Shown piece after piece: positions 19,081 through 28,700 of a stretch of DNA of 64,000 bases. The first letter of the stretch is position 1; every line of letters begins with the position of its first letter. Origin of the DNA: Anas platyrhynchos (taxonomy: Eukaryota; Chordata; Aves; Anseriformes; Anatidae); contig NC_092603.1 in assembly GCF_047663525.1 (NCBI RefSeq), positions 289,501 through 353,500 of the forward strand, written 5' to 3'. The position numbers were made by a program, and so were the translations under genes. Under the pieces are notes generated by a model. That model was not told the DNA's origin. It did not search any database and saw only the letters and a program-made list of their open reading frames with translations.

Positions 19081-22000
19081 TGGCTGGGGTGGGCGGGGTT
19101 ACTGAAGAAGACCACGCCCCCCGTTGCCAGGGCGCCGGCGGCCACGGCCGGGTCCACCAGGGCCGGGTGGAAGCTGACGGCCTCGGGGGGGAGGCTGCGG
19201 CCCCCGTCCCAGCTGCGCGCCACCATGCGGCAGCGGCAGCGGAAGCCGTGCTGGTTGCGGATGTTGACGGCGATGGAGCCGTCGGGCAGCTCGTACGGCT
19301 GCAGAGACCCGAAAACGCCACGATTAGCCCCAAAAAACGCGGGTGTCGCACCCTCAGCGGTCCCCCAGGTGAAGGGGTCCGGCCCCATCAAGGGGCCCCC
19401 CGGAAATGGAGGCCTGAGGATTGGTTCCGCCCACAATTGTGTCCCCCCTCCCTGCCCCGCACATGGGGTCCCCCCCTGTGACCCCCCCAAATCTGCCCCC
19501 CCGGGTTCCCCCCCAAAATTTGTGACCCCCCCTTCTCCCCAAAATCCGTGCCCTCCCTCATTTTTGCCCCCACCAAGCCCCCCCACTTCTCCCCCTGCCC
19601 CCAGATTCCCCCCTTTTAACCCCCCCACCCCCCAAAAATCCCCCCAGACCCCCCCCAAACCCCTCCCAGACCCCCCCAAAACCCCCTCAGACCCCCCCAA
19701 CCCCCCCCAAATCCCCCCAGACTCCCCCTAAACCCCTCCCAGACTCCCCAAATATCCCCCAGACCCCCCCAAACTTCCCCCCAAATCCCCCCAGACCCTC
19801 CCAAATCCCCCCCCAGACCCCCCCCCTCACCTGGCACTCGTCAGGTGCATCCGGGGCTGTTTGGGGACCCCGTAGGGGATCCCCTGCAGGACCCCCCCGC
19901 GGCGCCAGTGCCCCCCCCCGTCGTCGCTGAGCAGCAGGGTGACGCCGTCGTGCGCCTGCAGGGAGCCGTGGCCGCAGACCACCAGGCGCCCCCGCGCCGG
20001 CTCCAGCTGCTTCTGGGGGGGGGACACGGCACGGGGGGGGTCCACCAGTACAAATACAAAAATACCCCCCCGAAAAAAAAAATCCCAAAAAACGGCCCCA
20101 AAATAGCCCTAAAGTAGCCTGAAACAGCCCAAAACAGCCCAAAACAGCCCCAAAATAGCTCAAAATACCCCCAAATGGCTCCAAAATAGCCCAAAACAGC
20201 CCCAGAATACCCAAAAAGTACAACAAAGTCCCCCCCAAAATAACAGCCCAAAAATAGCCCCAAGAAGGCCCTAAAACAGCCCCAAAACAGCTCCAAAATA
20301 GCCCCCAAAACCCCCCCAACCCCCCCAAGTCCCCCCAACCCCCCCATTAACCCCCCCAAAGGTCCCCAAATCCCCCCTAAGCTCCCCAAAACCCCCATTA
20401 ACACCCCCCAAAGTCCTCCCAATCCCCCCCAATTCCCCTCTAACCCCCTAAAGCCCCCCAATCCTCCCAAATCCCCCCCAAAGCCCCCCATTAAGACCCC
20501 CAAATCCCCCCCAAATCCCCCTCTGACCCCCCCAAATCCCCTCTAAACCCCCCCTTTTTGCCCCCCCCAAACCTGGATGCCGGCCCCCGGCCCGGGGGCG
20601 AAGACCTCGGTGCCGACGTCCCCCGAGATGTTTTGGGGGGCCCCCCAGGAGCGGCCGTCGTCGCGGGAGCGCAGCAGCGCGGTGCTGGGGGGGCTGCAGC
20701 GGGCGCGGTGGGCGCAGCGGGCGAAGAGCAGCAGCACCTCGCCCCAGACCCCGGGACCCCCCCGCGACCCCCCCACCACCGCTATCGCCCGGCTCAGCCC
20801 ATCCCGCGCCCCCCCATCGTCCGCCACAAACTGCGAGGGGCTCCACGTGGCACCTGGGGGGGGCAAGAGGGGGGGGTAAGGGGGTGGGGGAGCAGGGAGA
20901 CCCCCAAATTTTTGGAGCCTGTTGTGAGATGTGGGACAGCCCCAAAAGGTCCTGGACCACCCCCAATCCCCCCCTAAGCCCCCCAGGACCCCCCCACCTC
21001 CCTGCAGGACCCCTCCCAATCCCCCCAGCCCCCCCATTCGTCCCTACCCCCCCCAATGCCCCCCCAACCCCCCCAGGACCCCTCCAACCCCCCCAGGACA
21101 GCCGAATCCCCCCCTAACCCCCCCCACTGCCCCCCTACCCCCCAGGACCCCCCAGAGCCCCCCAAATCCTCCCAGGACCCCCCCAGGACCCCCCCAAACC
21201 TCCCCCAATCCCCCCCAGGACCCCTCACAACCCCCCAGAAGCCCCCCAAACCTCCCCAGGACCCCCCCAATCCCCCCCTAACCCCCCTCAATCCCCCCCA
21301 ATGCCCCCCAGGACCCCCCCAAATCCTCCCAGGACCCCCCCAGCCCCCCACCCCCCACCTCCATCCTCGGAGCGGCGGCAGGCGATGAATTTGGCCCCCA
21401 CGTCGGCAGCCGAGCGCTTGCGGCCCTCGGCGCAGGCCAGCAGAGCCCCCCCGGGGGTGAGGGTCAGCAGCGGCACCCGGAAGGTGTGCACCCCCCCGCG
21501 GCCCCCCCCGCTCACCCACAGCAGCTGCTCCCGCACCACGCGGGGGCGAACCTGGGGGGGGGGAAATGGGGGGGGTCAGGGGTGGGAAAAAGGGGGACGG
21601 GGATTTGGGGGGGGCATAAAGGGGGGGAAATGGGGGGGGGGCAGGGATGGGGGGCACCTGGGGGGGAAGGGACTAGGGGGATGAAGGGGGGCAGAAGGGG
21701 GGGGGGACAGGGATGGGGAGCACGGGGGGGTTTGGGGGGTATGGGGGGTCTTGAGGAGGGCGTCGGGGGTGATGGGGGGGCTCTGGGGGGGGCACAGGGG
21801 CGGGAGGGCACGGGGGGGGGCTTGGGGGCTGTAACGGGCACTGGGGGGGTCTTGGAGGGCATTAGGGGGGTCGGGGGGGGCAATGGGGGGGTTGGGGGGC
21901 ACGGGGGGGGCATCAGGGGCAAGGGGGGGGGGGGCCCGGGGGGGTCCCTGGGGGGGGTCCTGGGGGGGGTCCCGGAGGGAGCATTGGGGGGGGGTTGGGG

Positions 22001-22174
22001 GGTCCCAGCCCTGCAGCCCCTCCCAACCCGGAAGTGTCGCCCCCCGCCATGACGTCACCCCCCCGCCATGACGTCACCCCCCCGCCGTGACGTCACCGTG
22101 TCGGGGGTCGCGGCCCAGGGGGCGGCGGCGGCGCCGAGCGCCAGGAGCAGGGCGGGGAGGAGGCGGGCGGGCAT
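18235..22174 (-). CDS. NEU1: NEU1 lysosomal sialidase
   Basis: Exo-alpha-sialidase of the lysosomal multienzyme complex with cathepsin A and beta-galactosidase. Six coding exons: 22097-22174 (signal peptide, [18 protein letters not shown]), 21359-21551, 20573-20853, 19831-20012, 19079-19298, 18235-18449; about 389 residues against 415 in human. It shows the FRVP motif of the sialidase fold, Asp boxes ([25 protein letters not shown]), [12 protein letters not shown], the RLVVCGHG block and VNLTLRWSF. Exon 19831-20012 is 182 bases where the phase needs 183: VPKQ and PDECQ sit in different frames. The protein ends ISLYG, lacking the TL of the human C-terminal YGTL sorting signal. The promoter carries three CLEAR-type CACGTGAC sites. 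Confidence 0.97.
19300..19830. repeat. CCCCCCAGACCCCCCAAA array, NEU1 intron
   Basis: C-rich short units between coding exons 19079-19298 and 19831-20012. No coding signal beyond repeat frames. Confidence 0.7.
20015..20570. repeat. CCCCAAAATAGCCC then CCCCCAAATCCCCCC array, NEU1 intron
   Basis: Short-unit array between coding exons 19831-20012 and 20573-20853. No gene is seen. Confidence 0.7.
20855..21358. repeat. CCCCCCAGGACCCCCC array, NEU1 intron
   Basis: C-rich array in the intron between coding exons 20573-20853 and 21359-21551. It switches to G-rich on the plus strand in the next intron (21555-22000). Confidence 0.7.
21555..22020. repeat. GGGGGGCACGGGGG array, NEU1 first intron
   Basis: G-rich plus-strand units with repeated GGGATGGGGGGCACGGG fill the first intron. 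It ends at a triplet of TGACGTCA sites. Confidence 0.7.
22050..22095. promoter_or_regulatory. NEU1: Three tandem TGACGTCA (CRE) sites
   Basis: Perfect CREB/ATF palindromes at 22050-22057, 22069-22076 and 22088-22095, 19 bases apart, at the start of the NEU1 first intron. The rightmost overlaps the 5' splice site of coding exon 1. Confidence 0.75.
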
Positions 22175-22197
22175 CGCGGCCCCTTTAAGAGCCGGGA

Positions 22198-22259
22198 CAC
22201 GTGACCCGGCCCCTCCGCCGCCACGTGACGCCAACCCCCCCCCAACCGCTCCACGTGAC
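22198..22259 (-). promoter_or_regulatory. NEU1: Three CACGTGAC (CLEAR) sites in NEU1 promoter
   Basis: CACGTGAC at 22198-22205, 22222-22229 and 22252-22259, 24-85 bases upstream of the NEU1 start codon. Human NEU1 is a known TFEB/CLEAR-network gene, so these are likely functional TFEB/TFE3 sites. No TATA box is seen. Confidence 0.85.
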
Positions 22260-22370
22260 CGGCGCCTCACGCCGGGAGCGCCGCGCCTTAAAGCGGCCAT
22301 GCCGAGTGGGCCCCACCGGGAACATAAAAACGCTCCAAAACCGCTTTTTTTTGGCGAAAAAAAATAAAGT

Positions 22371-22376
22371 TTTATT
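22371..22376 (-). terminator. STK19: Poly(A) signal of STK19
   Basis: Minus-strand AATAAAAC, 35 bases beyond the STK19 stop (22411). It is barely 110 bases upstream of the NEU1 CLEAR sites, so the two minus-strand genes are tightly stacked. The plus strand also shows AATAAA at about 22363, but no plus-strand gene leads to it. Confidence 0.75.
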
Positions 22377-22410
22377 GCACGTCGCCTCTGTAGCGCGGCC
22401 CAGCGCCGCG

Positions 22411-24780
22411 TCACGGCTCGGCCAATCGCAGCAGCGGCCCGGAGGCTGTGGGGACGCTGTTTTGGGGGGAAAAAAGAGAAAAAGGTCAGCGGCCAGGCGC
22501 CTAGGTCAGAGGTCAGGGGTGAAAGGTCAAAGGTCAGGGGTCAGGGGCCGGACCTGCGCAGCAGCTCGGCGCCCAGCAGGTCCAGCAGGAGGTAGCGCAG
22601 CCCCAGGGGGGGGGGCGGCCGCTGGCCCAGCTCGGCCAGGAGCAGCTCCCGGTGCCGCGAGCGGCGGACGGCGCCCAGCAGCGCCCGGCGCCCTGCGGGG
22701 GCAAAGGTCACGGCCAGGGGTCAGGGTCAGAGGTCAGAAGGTCAGAGACCTAGAGGGAGCCAAGCCCTGGGGTCAGTGGAGGAGGATTGGGGGGGGGGGG
22801 GGTTTGGGGGGGGAGTTGGGGGCTGGGGTGGGTGAAGGGGGGATGGGGAGGGGTGGGGGGGTCTGCGGGGGGATTTGGGGGGTGGGGGCAGGGTTTTGGG
22901 GCCCCCCCTCACCGCGCACGAGGGCCCTGACGAAGCGGCCGACCCCCGGCACCGCCAGCCACCAGCTCCCGGCGTCGCGCACCGTCAGCACGCCCGCGGC
23001 CACCAGCTGCCTGGGGGGGGGGACACACAAAAATGGGGAGGGGGCACAAAAAAATCCAGGGGGGGCATCGCATCGACCCCCCCCACCCCCCCATGAGCTC
23101 CCCGGGGGGGGCCGGAGCCGCTTCGAGGGCTCTGAGCCCCCCCTGGGTATTAGGGGTATGGGGGATTCGGGGGGGGATTTTGGGGGGGATTTGGGGGGGT
23201 TTCGAGGAGGAAATTTGGGGGGATTTGGGGGGTTTTTGGGGTGGGGGGGTCCGTACGTGGCGTCGGCGTCGCCGAAGCCGAGGTCCCGGAGCTGCCGCTG
23301 GTCGTAGCCCAGCTGGGGGCAGGCGCCCACCGCCCCCTCCAGGAAGCGCCGAACCAGCCCCTCCGCGGGGACCCCGCCACCGCCTGCAGCACCTGGAAGG
23401 GGGCGGGGTCAGGGCACAGGGGGGCGGGGCCAGACGGAGGGGGCGGGGCCAGACGAAGGGGGCGGGGCCATAGGGAGGGAGCAGGGTCAGGGGTGGGGAG
23501 GTCGGGGGTAGATGGGGGCGGGGTCAGGGACGTGGCCAATGATTGGGGGCGGGGTCAGGAGCCAGGGGCGTGGCTAAAAGGCTGGGGGCGTGGCCAGAAG
23601 GCTGGGGGCGTGGCCTAGGCCAGAGGCTGGGGACAGGGGCTGGAGCCTGGGGGAGGGGCCTGAGGCCGGGGGCGGGGCTTGTTTTGTTTGGGGGCGTGGC
23701 CAGGGGCAGGGGGCGTGTCAGTGGGCGGGGCCCTCGCCTTATCTGCATATTCCTCGGTGCTGACCACGCCCAGCTCGTCCCCGCCCAGCCCAGGTGCAGC
23801 AGCCGCACGCGGCCCTCGTCCCGCAGCCGGTTCTGGGGGGGGGGCCGGTCGGATACGCAATTAATTAACGCCAATTAATGACAATTAACCCCAATTAACC
23901 CCAGTTAACCCCCATGAGCCCCAATTAACCCCAATGCGCCCCAATTTGCCTCATTCAACCACAATGGTTCCCAATTTATCCCAATTAATTGACCCAAATT
24001 AGCCTCAATCACCCCAATCAGCCCCAATCAGCCCCAAATAAGCCTAATGATCCCCATTAATTAGTCCCAATGAACCCCAATCAGCTCCAATCATCCCCAA
24101 TCAGCTCCAATTCACCCCAATCAACCCCCATGAGCCCCAATTTGTCCCAATTAGCCCAAATCAGCCCCATTTAACCCCCATTAACCAGCTCCAGCCCCAA
24201 TTAACCCCATTTAACCCCCAGTAATCATCCCCAACGAGCCCCAATCAGCCCCAATCAGCTCCCATTCACCCCAATGAGCCCCAACCAGTCCCAATGAGCC
24301 CCATTTAACCCTAATTAACCCCATTTAACCCCATTAATCACCCCCAATTCACCCCAATCAGCCCCAATGAGCCCCAATCAACCCCAATAAACCCCAACCA
24401 GCCCCAATTAACCCCATTTAACCCCCATTAATCACCCCTAATTCACCCCAATGAGCCCCAATTCCCCCCCAGCCCCAATCACCCCCAATCACCCCTAATT
24501 ACCCCCCCAGCCCCAACCCCCACCAGGTGCCGGTCCACCGCGGTGCGGTCCCCGGCCAGGCCGTAGAGCTGATGGCGCAGCACCAGCGCGGGCAGCGCCG
24601 GGCCCAGCAGGCAGCAGGGGGAACAGCGCGGCCGCCTCCCGCAGCGCCGCCTCCACCGCGGCCGGGCCCCGGAGCCCCCGGGACCCCCGGGACCCCCCGA
24701 GCTCCCCGGGACCCCCCCGGAGCCCCCCGGGACCCCCTCGGGCCCCCCGGGACCGCCGGGCCCCGCCGCCGCCGGCCCAT
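22411..24780 (-). CDS. STK19: STK19 winged-helix protein
   Basis: STK19 is a nuclear winged-helix DNA-binding protein, formerly called a kinase, linked to transcription-coupled repair. Six coding exons: 24524-24780, 23738-23832, 23257-23392, 22913-23010, 22554-22692, 22411-22456, together about 257 codons as in the human short form. Diagnostic blocks: LRHQLYGLAGDRTAVDRHL, NRLRDEGRVRLLHLG, STEEYADK, LGYDQRQLRDLGFGDADAT, VLTVRDAGSWWLAVPGVG, HRELLLAELG and the ending TASGPLLRLAEP. Exons 24524-24780, 23738-23832 and 23257-23392 are each one base off the length their phases need, next to G or GC runs. The intron after STEEYADK appears to use a GC donor (AAG then GCGAGG). It lies next to SKIV2L as in human. 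Confidence 0.95.
22500..22540. promoter_or_regulatory. AGGTCA half-site cluster including a DR1
   Basis: Five AGGTCA-type nuclear-receptor half-sites within 40 bases of the last STK19 intron, two forming AGGTCAAAGGTCA (DR1) near 22525-22537. It may simply be a short tandem repeat. Confidence 0.45.
23010..23256. repeat. G-rich GGGGGGATTTGGGGG segment, STK19 intron
   Basis: Short G-run intron between coding exons 22913-23010 and 23257-23392. No gene is seen. Confidence 0.5.
23400..23730. repeat. GGGGGCGGGGCC (GC-box) array, STK19 intron
   Basis: About 18 units of GGGGGCGGGGCCAGA or GGGGGCGTGGCC, of the dispersed GC-box family. Confidence 0.75.
23870..24515. repeat. CCCCAATTAACCCCAATCAG array, STK19 first intron
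   Basis: About 60 degenerate 10-base units of CCCCAATNAN (with AGCC/AACC alternation). It is relatively AT-rich and strongly CCAAT-like on the plus strand. No gene is seen. Confidence 0.85.
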
Positions 24781-24889
24781 GGCGGCCCCCGGGGAGCTTC
24801 CGGCGCGCAGTGATGACGTCACGGGGAGGGCGGGGCCAAGGGAGCGGATCGGAGAACGGGGAGGGGGGAGTGGAGCGAACCATTGGGGG

Positions 24890-25690
24890 GGGGGGGGGCC
24901 GTGGGGCTGAACCATTGCGGTTATGGGGGGGGGTAAAGACCTGCTGGAACTGAACCATTGGGGATTTGGGGGGGTCAGAGGCTCCTGGACTGAACCATCG
25001 AGGTTTTGGGGGGGGTCAGACCCCCCTGGGCTGAACCATTGGGAATTTGGAGGGGGTCAGAGTACATTGGACTGAACCATTGGGGATTTGGGGGGATCAG
25101 AGGCTCCTGGACCGAACCATTGGGGTTTTGGGGGGGAATCAAAGCCAACTGGACCAAACCATGTGGGTTTGGGGGGGGTCAGAACCTCATTGGATTGAAC
25201 CATTGGGGTCTGGGGGGGGGTCAGAGCCCACTGGACTGAACCACTCGGGTTATGGGGGGGGTCTAAGGCAACTGGGGCAAACCATTGGGATTATGGGGGG
25301 GTTCAGACCCCATTGGACTGAACTATTATGGCTTTGGGGGGGGTCAGAGAGCTCTGGACTGAACCATTGGAGTTTTTAAGGGGGGGTCAGACCCTCTGGG
25401 CCGAACCATTGGGGTTGTGGGGGGAGATCCGAGCCACCTGGACCAAACCATTGGGGCTGGGGGGGGTCCAGAGCCCCCTGGACTGAACCACTCAGGTTAT
25501 GGGGGGGCTTCAAAGCCGACTGGGCCAAACCATGAGCTTTGGGGGGGGGTCAGACCCCTCGGACCGAACCAAATGGGTTATGGGGGGAGGCAAGACCCCG
25601 GTGGACCAAACCACGGAGGTTCCGGGGGGGTTGAAGCCACCTGGGCCAAACCAACGCAGTCCTGGGGGGGGTTTGGACCCCCCTGAAGCA
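24890..25690. repeat. ~45-base minisatellite with inverted CCAAT boxes, between SKIV2L and STK19
   Basis: About 17 units of the form CTGGACTGAACCATTGGG plus a GGGGGGTCAGA spacer. Most contain ATTGG, a CCAAT box on the minus strand, directly upstream of STK19. The human gene DXO would sit near here but no trace of it is seen. Confidence 0.85.
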
Positions 25691-25744
25691 CTGGGGGGGG
25701 CTGGGCACAAAGCACGCGGGGTCTGCAGGGGGGGGGGGGGCGTC

Positions 25745-28700
25745 CCCGGGGGGCTTTCTTGCTGCGTGTAGAGGCTGGCGGCGAAGACGATGTCGCGCTT
25801 CTGATCATGGGGTGGAGGCGGCCTCCATCTTGGCGGCCAGCCCCGGCTCCCCCACCAGGCAGGCGGCGCGGCGCAGCTCCCGGCACAGCTCCTCCAGACG
25901 CTGGATGCAGCGCACCACGGCCCCCTCCTGCACCGGCGCCATGCGAGCGATGGCTGCGAAGGGCTGGGGGGGACATGGGGGGGTCAGGGGGGTCGGGGGG
26001 CACGGGGGGGTCAGGGGAGCACGGGGGGGTCAGGGGGTTATGGGGGGGTCGGGGGGGTCACAGCACCACCGCCCCCTCCTGCACCGGAGGCCATGCGAGC
26101 GATGGCTGCGAAGGGCTGGGGGGGACATGGGGGGGTCAGGGGGGTCAGGGGGGCACGGGGGGGTCAGGGGAGCACGGGGGGGTCAGGGGGTTATGGGGGG
26201 GTCAGGGGGGGTCACAGCACCACCGCCCCCTCCTGCACCGGCGCCATGCGGGCGATGGCTGCGAAGGGCTGGGGGGGACACGGGGGGGTCAGAGGGGTCA
26301 GGGGGGCATGGGGGGGTCAGGGGGACATGGGGGGGTCAGGGGGGCACGGGGGGGTCAGGGGGACATGGGGGGGTCAGGGGGGCACGGGGGGTGTAGGGGT
26401 TATTGGGGGGGTATTGGGGGGGGTATGGGGGGTTTATGGGGGTATGGGGGGGGTCAGGGGGTATTGGGGGGTTATGGAGGGGTAAGGGAGACAGAGAGGT
26501 GGGGAGCGGAGGGACATGGAGGATGGAGGTATTATGGGAGGTGTGGGGAAAAGGGTCAGGAGGGCAGGGAGAGGGGAGTGGGGGGCAATGGGGTGTCTGG
26601 GGGGGGGTTGGGGGTTCAAAGGAGGGGCCTGGGGGTCTGGGGGGTCCCAGGGGGTCCTGGGGGGGTCCGGGGGGGTCCCGGGGGGGCTGACCTTGCCGCA
26701 GGCCCACTCGTAGACCACCTCGACCATGCCGAAGCCGAGCTGCCCCACGAAGTCCTCGGCGCTCTGGGGGAGCCCCCACTGCTCCTGCAGCCGCCCCAGG
26801 CGCTCGGCCACCGCCAGGATCTGCTCCATGCCCTGGGGGGGGGCAGGGGGGGGGTTATGGGGGGGTATGGGGTGCAGGCCCCTCTTCCCTCCCACCCCAC
26901 AGAGCCCCCCAGCCCCACACCAGCCCCCAGCCCCCCAGCAGCCCTATATCAGCCCCCAGCCCCAAATCATCCCTCCTACCCCCCCCAGCCCCCCCCCCCG
27001 ACACCCCCGTGTCCCCCCCAATCACCCCCCCATATCCCCCCTAACACCCCCCATTTTGCCCCCATACCCCCTCATACCCCCCATAGTCCTCCCATTACCC
27101 CCATACCCCCCATATCCCCCCCAATATCACCCCCCAGCCCCATAACCCCCCCCAAATACCTTCTGCAGGCAGGGGGGGGGGCAGGCGGGGGGGCTTCTCC
27201 CCTCAGCCAAGGTGTCCCCCCCACACCCCCATCCCCCCCCATATCCCCCCCCAACACCCCCAAACTCCCCCCACAGCCCCCCAATATCACCCCCCAGCCC
27301 CCCCATAACCCCCCCCCCAAATACCTTCTGCAGGGGGGGGGGCAGGCGGGGGGGCTTCTCCCCCTCCCCGGGTGCACGGCGCAGGAGAGGAGGGCGGCGG
27401 CGTGCTCGGGGGGCAGGGGGGGCAGGACGTTGGCCAGCAGCAGCTCGGTCAGGAGCAGCTCCTGGGTGCTCAGCCCCCCCGCCACGCGCCCCGCCCAGGC
27501 AAACCGCCCCCCCCGCAGACGCGTAGCCCAAGCGCAGCACCTGGGGGCGGGGGGGGGCGGGGGGGGTTGAGGGGGCGCTGGGGGGGTCACCGCGGGTCAG
27601 GGGGAGGTCAGAGGGGGGTTGGGGGGGGCACAGGGGGGCAGGGGGGGCACCGAGGGGTCACGGAGGGGTCACGGGGGGGGTCAGGGGGGGTCACAGGGGG
27701 GCAGGGGGGGCATGGGGGGGTCACAGGGGGCACCAGGGAGGGGTCAGAAAGAGGTCGGGGGGGGTCAGGGGGAGGTCAGAGGGGGCTTGGGGGGGGGTCA
27801 CAGAGGGTACCTGGGGGGGGTCAGAGGGGGCACTGGGGGTCAGGGGGTGTCACAGGAGGCAGTTTTGGGCCATTTGGGGCCGTTTTTGGGACATTTTGGG
27901 TCTGTTTGGGGCCATTTGGGGATATTTTGGGGCCGTTTTGGGGCCATTTTGGAGCATTTGGGGACATTTTGGGACATTTGGGATATTTTGGGGCCATTTG
28001 GGGATATTTTGGGGCTGTTCTGGGGACATTTTGGGGCGTTTTTGGGACATTTTGGGGCTGTTTTGGGCCATTTGGGGCCGTTTTTGGGACATTTTGGGTC
28101 TGTTTGGGGCCATTTGGGGATATTTTGGGGCCGTTTTGGGGCCATTTTGGAGCATTTGGGGACATTTTGGGGCATTTGGGATATTTTGGGGCCATTTGGG
28201 GATATTTTGGGGTTGTTTGGGGATATTTTGGGGCCATTTCTGGGCCCTTTGGGGCCATTTTGGGGTCTTTTTGGGATATTCTGGGGCTATTTTGGGACAT
28301 TTGGGATATTTTGGGGCCATTTGGGGATATTTTGGGGTTGTTTGGGGATATTTTGGGGCCATTTCTGGGCCCTTTGGGGCCATTTTGGGGTCTTTTTGGG
28401 ATATTCTGGGGCTATTTTGGGACATTTGGGATATTTTGGGTCCATTTGGGGATATTTTGGGGTTGTTTTGGGGATATCTTGGGGCCATTTCTGGGCCCTT
28501 TGGGGCCATTTTGGGGTCTTTTTGGGATATTCTGGGGCTATTTTGTGACATTTGGGATATTTTGGGTCCATTTGGGGCTATTTTGGGGCGCTCTGCACTC
28601 ACGTTGAGGCGCTGGTGGTACTCGGGCAGCAGCAGCAGCGAGCGGTCGGAGAGGCGGAAGCGGAGCTGCTCCAACTGCGCCTGCAGCGCCCGGCGAGCGG

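Noticed and set aside
24893-25740. Possible DXO gene between SKIV2L and STK19
   Set aside because: The interval is wholly minisatellite; no splice-flanked conserved blocks are seen.
27619-28548. Long open frames rich in FGAIWGYFG or [11 protein letters not shown] on both strands
   Set aside because: They follow the tandem repeat period exactly, exist in several frames at once and lie inside a SKIV2L intron. They are repeat shadows.
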